A stretch of DNA of 37,734 nt from an uncultured Bacilli bacterium. Its GTDB lineage: Bacteria; Bacillota_I; Bacilli_A; RF39; UBA660. The notes under the pieces were generated by a model. It did no database searches and had not been told where the DNA came from. It saw only the letters and a list, made by a program, of their open reading frames with translations. Numbering within the stretch: the stretch's first letter is position 1; each line of letters starts with the position of its first letter. The stretch lies in assembly GCA_947627225.1 (NCBI GenBank), contig CANQVB010000006.1, forward strand, positions 1-37,734, written 5' to 3'. A program made the position numbers and the translations under genes. Below, one piece after another: positions 16,451-26,307 of this stretch.

Positions 16451-17612
16451 ATATATTTTAAAAATTACAGGTAAAAATTATGCGCGTTTTTTAAGAATGA
16501 TAAAAAGCTTATCCATTCGAATCTACTCCCTTTCTTATTTACAAGATTGTATCCAGATGGAAGTGGATGAAGAAGGGTATCAAAAAATAAAGAAATTAAA
16601 AACAACGTATCCTATCGAACTGATTGCTTATAAAGGAAAAGTAAAATGGTACCTTCTTTTTCAAAAATATCGCCCTTTTTTAGGGTTCATTTTATTGGGT
16701 GTTTTTTTTCTTTTGTTTCTTTCCAATCTAATTTTAGAAGTGGAAGTCGTTCATACGAAAAAGGAAATTAGAACCCTACTTTTAGATGCTTTGAAAGAAG
16801 AGAATATTGCACCGTTTCATTTCAAACCTTCTTTTGAGAAAAAAGAAGACATCAAACAAAAACTCTTACAAACTTATAAAAACAAAATCGAGTGGCTTGA
16901 AATCGAAGAGGTTGGTACTAAATATATTGTGCGTGTAGAAGAAAGGAAAATAAAGGAACAACAAGAAAAGACGACGCCAAGAAATATTGTTGCTTCTAAA
17001 GATGCCATGATTTTATCGATTACAGCGCAAAGAGGAGAAATCGTCAAGAAAAGATTTGATTACGTAAAAAAAGGGGATGTGTTAATAGGAGGCGTCATTC
17101 ATAAAAATGAAGAGGCAAAAACCAAAGTACAAGCAGAAGGAGTCGTTTTTGGTGAAGTTTGGTATACCGTTTCTGTCTTACTTCCAGTTTATCAGCAAAA
17201 AGAAGAGGTGATTGGAAAGAAAAAGCAACGACTTTCTTTGCATTTTTTATCGCATACATATGATTTTTCAGATGCGTATTATAAAGTTCGGAAAACAGTT
17301 CCTATTTTTAAAAGTTTTCTACTCCCTATTTTTCTATCCCTAGATACAGTAGAACAAGTCAAATTGACAACCACAAAATATACGTTAGAAAGCAGTGAGA
17401 AAAAAGGAATCGCGCTTGCCAAAGAAAAACTTTCCTTAAAACTTCCCCAAAATAGTGAAATTATTGCACAAAAAGTTTTGAAAAAACAAAAGAAAGGAAG
17501 TAAAATATATATAGAAGTGTTTTTCAAAGTCAAAGAGGATATAACTGCTTATGAATCCATAGAAAATTTAGATCTTTCTTTAGAAAACAAAAAACAAGAA
17601 GAAACGGGGTAG
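16440..17612 (+). CDS. yqfD: sporulation protein YqfD
   Basis: 390 aa, single TM near residue 80, IVASKDAMILSITAQRGEIVKKRFDYVKKGDVLIGG. Confidence 0.85.
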   Translation: MQSRYILKITGKNYARFLRMIKSLSIRIYSLSYLQDCIQMEVDEEGYQKIKKLKTTYPIELIAYKGKVKWYLLFQKYRPFLGFILLGVFFLLFLSNLILEVEVVHTKKEIRTLLLDALKEENIAPFHFKPSFEKKEDIKQKLLQTYKNKIEWLEIEEVGTKYIVRVEERKIKEQQEKTTPRNIVASKDAMILSITAQRGEIVKKRFDYVKKGDVLIGGVIHKNEEAKTKVQAEGVVFGEVWYTVSVLLPVYQQKEEVIGKKKQRLSLHFLSHTYDFSDAYYKVRKTVPIFKSFLLPIFLSLDTVEQVKLTTTKYTLESSEKKGIALAKEKLSLKLPQNSEIIAQKVLKKQKKGSKIYIEVFFKVKEDITAYESIENLDLSLENKKQEETG

Positions 17613-17616
17613 TCAC

Positions 17617-18216
17617 ATGTTTGCAAGTTTATCAAAAACAATTGGCAATGTCTTTGCTTTTTCACTTCCCATGGTTTTTATCTCTTGTGTGATTGCAACT
17701 TCCTTGCGCTTAGTGTATCTCTATAAAAATAAGCAAAAGTTTGTACTTTATAAAGAGCTTTTTGCGCTTAGTTTCTTAATTTATATTCTGTGCCTATTTC
17801 AAGTCGTTACTTTTCAAGATACTGTCTCCTATGGAAAAAACAATTTCATACCCTTTCAAGAGATTTTTCGTTATCCGATTGGAAGTAGACTCTTTTTTAA
17901 GAATGTCTTTGGAAACATGCTTCTTTTTTTGCCCTATGGTTTCTTTGTAAGCAATTATTTAAAAAGTAAAAATCCTCGTGAAATTTTCATCCTGACTTTG
18001 ATTGCTTCTATTGCCATTGAAAGTACACAGGCTTTAATTGGTAGAGTCTTTGATATTGATGATATTCTTTTAAATTTATGCGGGGGACTGTTAGGGTATT
18101 TTTGTTATGTGTTGATCGAAAAGTTAGTTGCTCTTTGTCCACGCGTTTTTACAGCGACTTGGTTTTTAAATTCGCTGTCCATTCTTTTTTTAATTGGAAT
18201 GATAACATTATTATAG
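17617..18216 (+). CDS. VanZ-family membrane protein
   Basis: NNFIPFQEIFRYP...NVFGNMLLFLPYGFF...IESTQALIGRVFDIDDILLNLCGGLLGY. Confidence 0.88.
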   Translation: MFASLSKTIGNVFAFSLPMVFISCVIATSLRLVYLYKNKQKFVLYKELFALSFLIYILCLFQVVTFQDTVSYGKNNFIPFQEIFRYPIGSRLFFKNVFGNMLLFLPYGFFVSNYLKSKNPREIFILTLIASIAIESTQALIGRVFDIDDILLNLCGGLLGYFCYVLIEKLVALCPRVFTATWFLNSLSILFLIGMITLL

Positions 18217-18225
18217 GAGGATACC

Positions 18226-18681
18226 ATGCAAAAAAATGTAGTTCATATTTATAATGAAACCGAAGAACAGATACAAGAACTCAACCAAGTAAACAAGGTT
18301 TTACTCTATGCACTGAAAAAGGAAAAGTTTAAACAGACAGAATTTAATTTGATTTTTGTCGACCAAGAAACAATCAGAAATCTAAACCGAAAATATCGGA
18401 ATATCGATAAAGAAACAGATGTGATTACCTTTGCCTTAGAAGAAGATCAAATAGTCGTCTTGCCCAAAAATATACGGATCTTGGGAGATATTTATATTTC
18501 TTTACCGCAAGCAAAACAGCAAGCCACTTTGTATGGACATTCTCTTTTACGAGAACTTTCTTTTTTAGCTGTCCATGGATTTTATCATCTTTTAGGGTAT
18601 GATCATGAAACAAAAGAACAGGAAAAAGAAATGTTTCAAAAACAGGAAGAGCTCTTAAAAGAGATGAAAATTACAAGATAA
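18226..18681 (+). CDS. ybeY: rRNA maturation RNase YbeY
   Basis: ETDVITFALEE...LGDIYIS...LAVHGFYHLLGYDHETKEQEKEMF metal-binding H3. Confidence 0.93.
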   Translation: MQKNVVHIYNETEEQIQELNQVNKVLLYALKKEKFKQTEFNLIFVDQETIRNLNRKYRNIDKETDVITFALEEDQIVVLPKNIRILGDIYISLPQAKQQATLYGHSLLRELSFLAVHGFYHLLGYDHETKEQEKEMFQKQEELLKEMKITR

Positions 18682-18693
18682 GGGTGTGAGGAA

Positions 18694-19581
18694 ATGAAAA
18701 TAGGATTTGTATCTCTTGTAGGAAGACCCAATGTAGGAAAAAGTACACTTTTAAATCGACTTTTAAATCTTCATTTGGCGATTACATCAAACGTTCCTTC
18801 GACTACAAGAAATGTGATTCAAGGAATTTATGAAGATAAAGATGCTCAAATTGTTTTTATAGATACTCCAGGCATTCATAAACCGAATCATAAATTAGGA
18901 TCCCTTCTTAATAAGAAAGCCTATCAAAATGGATTGGATGGAATTGATCTGATTTTGTTTTTGGTGGATGCAAAAAATGGCATTGGAAAAGGAGACCAGT
19001 TTATCTTAAAAAAGCTAGAAGGAAGTACGGTTCCTGTTTTCTTGCTTCTTAATAAAATTGATCAAGTCAAAAAAGAAACGCTTCTTTCTATGATTGATTC
19101 TGCGAAAGATTTATATCCTTTTCAAGAAATTATTCCTATTTCTGCTTTAAAAAGTGAAAATATCACGCATCTTCTAGATGTCATCAAAACGTATTTAGAA
19201 GAAGGAGAAAAAATCTTTTCACAAGGTGAACTAACCAATGTAAGTACAAAATTTATCATGGCAGAATTTGTAAGAGAAAAATTGATGCACCAACTGAAAG
19301 AGGAAGTGCCACACAGCGTTACTTGCTATACAGAATACTATCATGAAGAAGAAAATCTTGTTCATATAAGAGTGCTTATTGTTGTGGATCGAGAGAACTT
19401 AAAGAAAATTATTATCGGAAAAAATGGAGGAATGTTAAAAGAAGTGGGGCGAAGAGCAAGAGTAGAAATGGAGAAGTTTCTAGGAAAAAAAGTCTATTTA
19501 GAAACGTATGTAAAAGCGATTACAAATTGGCGTGATGAAGAAAAACATTTGATTGAACTTGGCCTACAGGAAGATGAATAA
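18694..19581 (+). CDS. era: GTPase Era
   Basis: GRPNVGKSTLLN, DTPGIHKP, NKID, C-terminal KH domain GKNGGMLKEVGRRAR. Confidence 0.95.
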   Translation: MKIGFVSLVGRPNVGKSTLLNRLLNLHLAITSNVPSTTRNVIQGIYEDKDAQIVFIDTPGIHKPNHKLGSLLNKKAYQNGLDGIDLILFLVDAKNGIGKGDQFILKKLEGSTVPVFLLLNKIDQVKKETLLSMIDSAKDLYPFQEIIPISALKSENITHLLDVIKTYLEEGEKIFSQGELTNVSTKFIMAEFVREKLMHQLKEEVPHSVTCYTEYYHEEENLVHIRVLIVVDRENLKKIIIGKNGGMLKEVGRRARVEMEKFLGKKVYLETYVKAITNWRDEEKHLIELGLQEDE

Positions 19582-19622
19582 TTTATTCTCATTTTTCCCA
19601 TTTTAATAGTAGGTGAGGAAAG

Positions 19623-19766
19623 ATGAAGGATTTATTGTGGAACTTATTTAAAAAAACAGGAGATGTAAAATATTTTTTGTTAAAACAAGAATTAGAAAAA
19701 AGAAGTGATGATCGTGAAGATATTGAGTGTGAAAGGAATTTGTCTCAAAGAGATGAATTACAGTGA
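19623..19766 (+). CDS. yqzL: YqzL-like small protein
   Basis: MKDLLWNLFKKTGDVKYFLLKQELEKRSDDREDIECERNLSQRDELQ; era-yqzL-recO order as in Bacillus; not in ORF track. Confidence 0.65.
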   Translation: MKDLLWNLFKKTGDVKYFLLKQELEKRSDDREDIECERNLSQRDELQ

Positions 19767-20475
19767 AGCCAGTAAAATTTTACAGGTGTATACTTTAGAA
19801 TATGGTTTAATTGGAATTCTTTCTAAAAGTTGTCGGAACATGAAAAGTAAACTAAGAAGTGTATCTAGAAGTTTATTATCAGGAACGTATCACATTTACT
19901 ATAAAGAAAATGGACTTTCTACTTTGATTGGTGTAGATGTGATTCATCCCTATTCTAAAATAACAACGGACCTAGAAAGAGTATCGTATGCGTCATATTT
20001 GTTAGATTTGACATATCAAGTGATTAAACAGGGAACAGATGACTCTTTTCTTTCCCTTTTAGAAGCGACCCTCAATAAAATAGAAGAAGGTTTAGACTGT
20101 AGAACGCTTGTTAATATTTATGAAATAAAAATGTTAGATTATTTGGGAGTTCTTCCTAGCTTAGATGGTTGTGCTGTTTGTGGAAATACAACCAATATAG
20201 TTACGATTAGTAGTGATAAGGGTGGACTTCTTTGTGGGTCTTGTTTTGAAAGTGGAGTAGACAAGATAGTCTCTACCAAAACAATACAACTGTTTAGAAT
20301 GTATTATTATGTGGATATTGCTAAAATCAGTAAAATTACAGTCAATCCTGAAAATGTCAAAGAAATCGAAACGTTTTTAGAAGAATATTACGATAAATAT
20401 ACGGGAATTATCATGAAGAGTAAAAAAATGTTAAAAGATGTAAAACGTCTACAGATAGAAAGTAAACAAGAATAA
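19708..20475 (+). CDS. recO: DNA repair protein RecO
   Basis: VKGICLKEMNYSEASKILQVYTLEYGLIGILSKSCR..; C-terminal CxxC...CxxC zinc site; ATG at 19708 preferred. Confidence 0.85.
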   Translation: MIVKILSVKGICLKEMNYSEASKILQVYTLEYGLIGILSKSCRNMKSKLRSVSRSLLSGTYHIYYKENGLSTLIGVDVIHPYSKITTDLERVSYASYLLDLTYQVIKQGTDDSFLSLLEATLNKIEEGLDCRTLVNIYEIKMLDYLGVLPSLDGCAVCGNTTNIVTISSDKGGLLCGSCFESGVDKIVSTKTIQLFRMYYYVDIAKISKITVNPENVKEIETFLEEYYDKYTGIIMKSKKMLKDVKRLQIESKQE

Positions 20476-20602
20476 GAGGAAGGAATTGAACGGATGTGAT
20501 TTTACATCTTACTTCTCCTTTCTATTTTCTTCCATCCGTTTTCACACATCTCTAGAAAAATACTTGTGTAAAAAATAAAATTGGAATATACTAAATTTAT
20601 AA

Positions 20603-20722
20603 AGGCGAAGATGAGGGTTGGAATCCTCTAGTCATATTCAGTTGAGGAGATTCTGTTCAGGAATAAATAAGGTGGAACCGCTTCTTTGTTAAAAAGGAGT
20701 CCTTATGAAGACAGGGTCTTTT
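20603..20722 (+). promoter_or_regulatory. compact T-box leader (transcription attenuation)
   Basis: GGCGAAGATGAGG start, AAGGTGGAACCGC T-box core at 20669-20681, hairpin AAGAC-agg-GTCTT plus T-run at 20708-20724; lies upstream of glyS operon. Confidence 0.72.
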
Positions 20723-20743
20723 TTCTATGAGAAAGGAGGAACT

Positions 20744-21295
20744 ATGAAATTATTTATTGGGTGCTCTTCAGTAGATTTTATGGAAAAAGAAAAATACAGG
20801 CATCTTTTGAATCCATTACTGGATATCGATAAGCTTGAAGTCATATTAGGTGGGGCAACGAGTGGTTTAATGCAACTGGTATATCAGATGTGCAAGGAGA
20901 AAAAAGTTCCCATCACCTTTGTTGTTCATCAAACCTATCAAGAAGAAACCGAAAATTATGTTCATCAACAGGTGCTTGCTGCTTCGACTACTATGGATAG
21001 ATCTAAATATTGTTACCAAAAAAGCGATTTTTGTCTTTTCTTAAATGGAGGCATTGGTACGTTTTGTGAATTCTTTTCTTTTTTAGAAGAAAAAAGGACA
21101 GCAAAAGATGAGAATTATCCGATTTATATTTATAACGAAGATCATAGTTTTGATGTTCTGTATCAACTACTAGAAGATATGGAACAAAGAAAAGTGGCGA
21201 GTAGAAAAGATTTGTTTGAACTTTGTGAGTTTATCGATTCGCAAGAAGAATTGATTGAGAAGATTAAAAATTTGAATGGGAGTGATATGAAATGA
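20744..21295 (+). CDS. LOG-family (lysine decarboxylase-like / phosphoribohydrolase) protein
   Basis: LGGATSGLMQ and LNGGIGTFCEFF motifs similar to GGGxxGLMG / PGGxGTxxE; ATG at 20744 follows GAAAGGAGG. Confidence 0.6.
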   Translation: MKLFIGCSSVDFMEKEKYRHLLNPLLDIDKLEVILGGATSGLMQLVYQMCKEKKVPITFVVHQTYQEETENYVHQQVLAASTTMDRSKYCYQKSDFCLFLNGGIGTFCEFFSFLEEKRTAKDENYPIYIYNEDHSFDVLYQLLEDMEQRKVASRKDLFELCEFIDSQEELIEKIKNLNGSDMK

Positions 21296-22665
21296 CAAAA
21301 TTAACGATGGAAAAGTTGGTAAGTTACTGTAAGCAATATGGGTTTATTTACCAGGGAAGTGAAATTTATGGAGGCCTTGCGAACACTTGGGACTATGGGC
21401 CTTTAGGAGCAAAACTTAAGAATAATGTGAAAGATTCTTGGCGTAAGAGGTTTATTCAGGAGCGTGAGAATGCTTATGAAGTGGATGCCGCTATTTTGAT
21501 GCATCCGAGTGTTTGGGAAGCAAGTGGGCATGTCGCAAGTTTTTCAGATCCTTTGCTTGACTGTAAACGCTGTAAGAAACGCCTTCGGGCAGACACTTTA
21601 ATTGATGAGTTTGATGAAAATGCCAAAGCAGATGGAATGACACAAGAAGAAATGCTTGCCTATATTAAAGAAAAACAAGTTCCTTGTCCTTACTGTGGAG
21701 CAAGTGATTTTACAGATATTCGAAAGTTTAATTTAATGTTTGAAACGCATCGTGGGGTAACAGAGGATGCTAAGAGTAAAATTTATTTACGGCCTGAAAA
21801 TGCACAAGGGGAGTATGTTAATTTTTTAAATGTACAACGAACCATGCGGGCTAAACTTCCCTTTAGTATTGGGCAAGTTGGAAAAGCATTCCGCAATGAA
21901 ATAACACCAGGAAACTTTACATTCCGAACCATTGAATTTGAGCAAATGGAATACCAAACCTTTTGTAAAGAAGGAACGGATAGCAATCTCTATGCTTATT
22001 TTAAAGAATATGCCAAAAAATATTTTGTGGATCTTGGAATCCAAGAAGAAAAACTTCGTTATCACGATCATGAAAAATTAGCGCATTATGCCAAGGAAGC
22101 TTGCGATATCGAATACCAGTTTAATTTTGGTTGGGGAGAAATCAACGGAACGCATAATCGTACGAATTATGATTTGTCTCGCCATGAAGAATATTCAAAA
22201 GTATCCCAAAGTTATTTAGACCCAGAGACGAATGAAAAATATATTCCTTATATTATAGAGTCAACCGTAGGTTGTGATCGGCTTGTTCTAGCACTTTTAG
22301 ACAATTGCTATGAAGAAGAGGTTTTGGAAAACGGAGAGATTAGGGAAGTCATGCATTTTCATCCATTCCTTGCGCCTTATAAAGTTGCTGTTCTTCCTTT
22401 GGTGAAAAGGTATCAGGGGGAAAAAGCAAAAGAAGTATATCAAGCTTTATGCAAAGCCTTTCCCTGTAGTTATGATGAAGCAGGAAGTATTGGAAAGCGT
22501 TACCGAAGACAAGATGCCATAGGAACCCCTTTCTGTATTACCATTGATCAAGATACACTCGATCAAGAAACGGTGACGATTCGAAATCGGGATACGATGG
22601 AACAAGTAACCCTTCCACTTTCTTCCGTACAAAGTTATATCGAAGAAAGGATTCGTTTTGAATGA
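21292..22665 (+). CDS. glyS: glycyl-tRNA synthetase (single-chain class II)
   Basis: GFIYQGSEIYGGLANTWDYGPLG...FRNEITPGNFTFRTIEFEQME..ESTVGCDR. Confidence 0.95.
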   Translation: MTKLTMEKLVSYCKQYGFIYQGSEIYGGLANTWDYGPLGAKLKNNVKDSWRKRFIQERENAYEVDAAILMHPSVWEASGHVASFSDPLLDCKRCKKRLRADTLIDEFDENAKADGMTQEEMLAYIKEKQVPCPYCGASDFTDIRKFNLMFETHRGVTEDAKSKIYLRPENAQGEYVNFLNVQRTMRAKLPFSIGQVGKAFRNEITPGNFTFRTIEFEQMEYQTFCKEGTDSNLYAYFKEYAKKYFVDLGIQEEKLRYHDHEKLAHYAKEACDIEYQFNFGWGEINGTHNRTNYDLSRHEEYSKVSQSYLDPETNEKYIPYIIESTVGCDRLVLALLDNCYEEEVLENGEIREVMHFHPFLAPYKVAVLPLVKRYQGEKAKEVYQALCKAFPCSYDEAGSIGKRYRRQDAIGTPFCITIDQDTLDQETVTIRNRDTMEQVTLPLSSVQSYIEERIRFE

Positions 22666-23387
22666 GACCCATTGTTGGAATTTGTATGCGAAGTAATATC
22701 GATCAAAAAGAACGTGCCCTTCAGTATATGTTTGAGCGAGTACGGCTTCCGCTTAAAGAATTTGATGTCATTTTACTTCCGATTCCGTATGTGCAGAAAC
22801 AGAATATTTGGTATACGAAAGGAAAAGAGCTTTCCTTTCTTTCCAAAGAAGAAAAAGAAGAAATTTGTTTCTTTCTAGACCAGTGTGATGGTCTTTTCCT
22901 TCCAGGTGGCGATAAATTTGTAGAACAAGACCGCTTTCTTTTTGAAGAGGCAAGAAAAAGACATCTTCCAACCCTTGCTTGTTGCTTAGGAATGCAAGCA
23001 GCCGCATCCATTGGACAAGAAGTGAAGCTAGAAGAAATTACTTCAGAAATTCGGCATAAACGAAGGAAAGATTGCAAGTATGCCCATACAGTTGAAGTCG
23101 TGGAAGGCTCTTTGCTCTATGAAATTGTCGGAAAAAAGAAGCTTAAAGTCAATAGTTTTCATGCAAGGAAAGTAGAACCAAATCCAATCTTTCAAATTTC
23201 TGCGAAAAGTCCAGATGGCGTTATAGAAGCCATTGAACTTGCAGAAGATATGTTTTTTCTAGGGGTGCAGTGGCATCCTGAATTGATGGAATATGATTTA
23301 GATGCTAAGAAAATCTTAAAAGCATTTTATGATGCAGTTTGTATGTATCAAAAAGCCAATGAAAAAATTCGGAAAGAAGTGATTTAA
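22662..23387 (+). CDS. gamma-glutamyl-gamma-aminobutyrate hydrolase family (peptidase C26, class I GATase)
   Basis: GLFLPGGDK, ACCLGMQ, VNSFHARKVE, VQWHPE. Confidence 0.82.
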   Translation: MRPIVGICMRSNIDQKERALQYMFERVRLPLKEFDVILLPIPYVQKQNIWYTKGKELSFLSKEEKEEICFFLDQCDGLFLPGGDKFVEQDRFLFEEARKRHLPTLACCLGMQAAASIGQEVKLEEITSEIRHKRRKDCKYAHTVEVVEGSLLYEIVGKKKLKVNSFHARKVEPNPIFQISAKSPDGVIEAIELAEDMFFLGVQWHPELMEYDLDAKKILKAFYDAVCMYQKANEKIRKEVI

Positions 23388-23950
23388 TGCAGTATGATCA
23401 GTTAGTGAACAAGACACATCCCTACCAAGAAAAGAACAATCAAAACAGGCATCTTCTTTCTATAAAAAATATGCGTGGAGAAGAAATTTTCATTGAAGAA
23501 AAAACATATCGTGCTTTCTTAGAATTACAAGATGCCCTACGAAAAGAAAACATTGAAATCGGATTGATTGATGCGTTTAGAACGCAAGAAGAACAAGAAG
23601 AAATTTACCAAATCTATCAACAACAATTTGGAAAATCCTATGCGAAAAAGTATGTTGCTGGAAAAGATAAGAGTGAGCATTTAACGGGTCTTGCAATTGA
23701 CATTGGTATTTTAGAAGATGGAAAAATTTATGAAGAACTAGAAGATATCATACAACTTCAGGATCAATTAGATGTCATTTTTTCTCACTTAGAAGCGTAT
23801 GGTTTTCTTTTAAGATATCCAAAAGACAAGGAAGAAATTACTGAAATTTCTTATGAGCCTTGGCATTATCGCTATGTGGGAAAACAGCTTGCCAAAACAC
23901 TTACAGAAGAAAATCTTACTTTAGAAGAATATTTTGCCAAAAAGGAGTGA
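23387..23950 (+). CDS. D-alanyl-D-alanine carboxypeptidase, VanY-like
   Basis: FRTQEEQEEIY...SEHLTGLAIDIG...YEPWHYRYVG. Confidence 0.88.
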   Translation: MQYDQLVNKTHPYQEKNNQNRHLLSIKNMRGEEIFIEEKTYRAFLELQDALRKENIEIGLIDAFRTQEEQEEIYQIYQQQFGKSYAKKYVAGKDKSEHLTGLAIDIGILEDGKIYEELEDIIQLQDQLDVIFSHLEAYGFLLRYPKDKEEITEISYEPWHYRYVGKQLAKTLTEENLTLEEYFAKKE

Positions 23951-24029
23951 TGGTAGCACGCCTTTTTCTTGCGGAATGAAAGCAAGTTTGGTATAGTAGT
24001 ACTAGAGAAATATAGAAAGAAGGTAGAAG

Positions 24030-25220
24030 ATGAGAACAGTTGGAACGGTTGTCCGGGGGATTCGAACACCCATTATCAAAGAAGATACAAATTTAAAAGA
24101 AGTCGTTGTGGAAAGTCTTCTTGCTGCTCAAAAAGAAGAAGGCTTTACCTTTCACGATAAAGATATTGTCGCAATTACAGAAGCAGTGGTTGCGATTAGT
24201 GATAACAACTATGTAAGTGTTTCAGAAGTGGCAGAAGAAATTAAGGAAAAGTTTCCAAGTGGAGAAGTAGGCGTTGTCTTTCCAATTTTAAGTCGGAATC
24301 GTTTTTCCTTAATTTTAAAAGCCATCGCAAGAGGATGCAAAAAAATTACGATGCTCCTTTCATATCCTGCAGATGAAGTTGGAAATCATCTTTTTGAAGA
24401 AAAGGAACTGGAAAAAACAAACTATGACCCTTGGAAAGATACACTAACAGAACAAGAGTATATTGCGCATTTTGGAAATCTTGTGCATCCTTTCACAGGC
24501 ATTAACTATGTTTCTTTTTATCGAGAAATTGCCCAAAAAGAAGGATGTGAAATTTCCTTTGTGTTTGGGAATCGTCCCGAAGTCATTCTAGACTATACGA
24601 AAGATATCTTAACTTGTGACATTCATACAAGAGAAAAGACAAAACGCATCTTAAAAGAACGGGGAGCAAGTCTTGTATATGGCTTAGATGATCTTATGAA
24701 CCAAGCAAGAAATGGCAGTGGGTATAATGAAACATATGGCCTTTTAGGTTCTAATAAATCGACAGAAGAAAGATTGAAACTTTTCCCTAAGAATGGGGAA
24801 CAACTTGTTTTGGGAATTCAACAGGAACTTCTTAAGATAACTGGATGCCAAATTGAAGTCATGGTCTATGGAGATGGTGCCTTCAAAGATCCCGTTGGAA
24901 AGATATGGGAGTTGGCGGATCCTGTCGTAAGTCCTTTCTATACCAAAGGATTGGAAGGAACCCCAAACGAATTAAAACTCAAATATATTTCAGACAATCA
25001 ATATGATAACTTAAGAGGAGATGCCTTAAAGGAAGCCATTATTCAAGAAATTGCCCAAAAAGATAGCAATTTAAAGGGAACCATGCAAAGTCAAGGAACA
25101 ACGCCAAGAAGATATGTCGATCTCATTGGTTCCTTATGTGATTTGACAAGTGGTAGTGGAGATAAAGGAACACCAGTTGTCTTTATCCAAGGCTATTTTG
25201 ATAACCTTGCCAGTGAATAA
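24030..25220 (+). CDS. coenzyme F420-0:L-glutamate ligase family (CofE-like)
   Basis: RTVGTVVRGIRTPIIKEDTNL..DIVAITEAVVAISDNNYV...YGDGAFKDPVGKIWELADPVV. Confidence 0.72.
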   Translation: MRTVGTVVRGIRTPIIKEDTNLKEVVVESLLAAQKEEGFTFHDKDIVAITEAVVAISDNNYVSVSEVAEEIKEKFPSGEVGVVFPILSRNRFSLILKAIARGCKKITMLLSYPADEVGNHLFEEKELEKTNYDPWKDTLTEQEYIAHFGNLVHPFTGINYVSFYREIAQKEGCEISFVFGNRPEVILDYTKDILTCDIHTREKTKRILKERGASLVYGLDDLMNQARNGSGYNETYGLLGSNKSTEERLKLFPKNGEQLVLGIQQELLKITGCQIEVMVYGDGAFKDPVGKIWELADPVVSPFYTKGLEGTPNELKLKYISDNQYDNLRGDALKEAIIQEIAQKDSNLKGTMQSQGTTPRRYVDLIGSLCDLTSGSGDKGTPVVFIQGYFDNLASE

Positions 25221-25233
25221 AAAGGAGTACAAT

Positions 25234-26307
25234 ATGAAGTTAAGAAAAGGAAGAATATTTGCCGTTTTGCTTGGATTATTTGGGCTTCTTTTGATTGGCG
25301 GAAGTATTTTTTATACTTGCTATACTTCTCCCATTGATGCTTCCAGCCAAGCCGATATTGAAGTTGTGATTCCCTCTGGAATGAGTACTGAAAATATTTC
25401 AAAGTTACTGGAAAAAAGAGGTCTTGTTCGAAATGCTTCTATCTTTCGACTTTATCTTAAATTAAATCATATCTCAAACTTAAAAGCAGATACATATTTA
25501 TTTCGTAAAAGTATGTCGACGAAAAAGATTGCCTCGATGTTAGAAGAGGGAAGTAACTATAATCCAAATCTTGTTATGATTACCTTTCAAGAAGGAAAAA
25601 ATATGAAGCAATATGCCAAAATCTTAGCGGAAAAAACCAACATTAAAGAAGAAGATTTTCTTTTAAAGATGCAAGATAGAACGTATATTGCAACGCTTTT
25701 TCCGAAGTATTGGTTTTTACAAGATACCATTTTACAGGATGAAATTTATTATCCTTTGGAGGGATATTTAGCACCCGATACCTATCAATTTGATAAGAAA
25801 GATGTGACCATTGAGGAAGTGGTTACAACACTTCTTAACCAAACAGAGAAGAACTTAGAGCCGTACCAAAAGACACTACAAGAAACAGGCAATGTTCATG
25901 AGGTTTTGACCCTAGCTTCTCTTGCAGAATTAGAAGGAAAAAAGAAAGAGGATCGTGCCAAGATTGTAGGCGTTTTCCAAAATCGTCTTCAAGCTGGTAT
26001 GAATCTTGGAAGCGATGTAACGACATATTACGCCTTTCAACAAGAGATGACTGCTGATTTGACAACAGCTATGTTTAACACGTATAATCCTTATAACACC
26101 CGAAGTTTAGAAATGAAAGGACGTCTTCCAGTAGGACCTATTTGTAATCCTTCCTCTTCTTCTCTTGCAGCGAGTATATCACCAACACCGAGTGATTATT
26201 TCTATTTTGTTGCCGATAAACATGGCAATGTCTTTTATACCAAAACAGTACAAGAACATGAACAAAAAGTACAGGAAATCAAAGATAAGGGGGACTGGAT
26301 ATGGTAG
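25234..26307 (+). CDS. mltG: endolytic murein transglycosylase MltG
   Basis: VVIPSGMSTENISKLLEKRGLV...LEGYLAPDTYQF...LASLAELEG...YNTYNPYNTRS..LPVGPICNPS; ATG at 25234 follows AAAAGGAG. Confidence 0.92.
   Translation: MKLRKGRIFAVLLGLFGLLLIGGSIFYTCYTSPIDASSQADIEVVIPSGMSTENISKLLEKRGLVRNASIFRLYLKLNHISNLKADTYLFRKSMSTKKIASMLEEGSNYNPNLVMITFQEGKNMKQYAKILAEKTNIKEEDFLLKMQDRTYIATLFPKYWFLQDTILQDEIYYPLEGYLAPDTYQFDKKDVTIEEVVTTLLNQTEKNLEPYQKTLQETGNVHEVLTLASLAELEGKKKEDRAKIVGVFQNRLQAGMNLGSDVTTYYAFQQEMTADLTTAMFNTYNPYNTRSLEMKGRLPVGPICNPSSSSLAASISPTPSDYFYFVADKHGNVFYTKTVQEHEQKVQEIKDKGDWIW

Noticed and set aside
22721-23077. 118-aa minus-strand ORF
   Set aside because: Antisense of the well-supported peptidase C26 gene.
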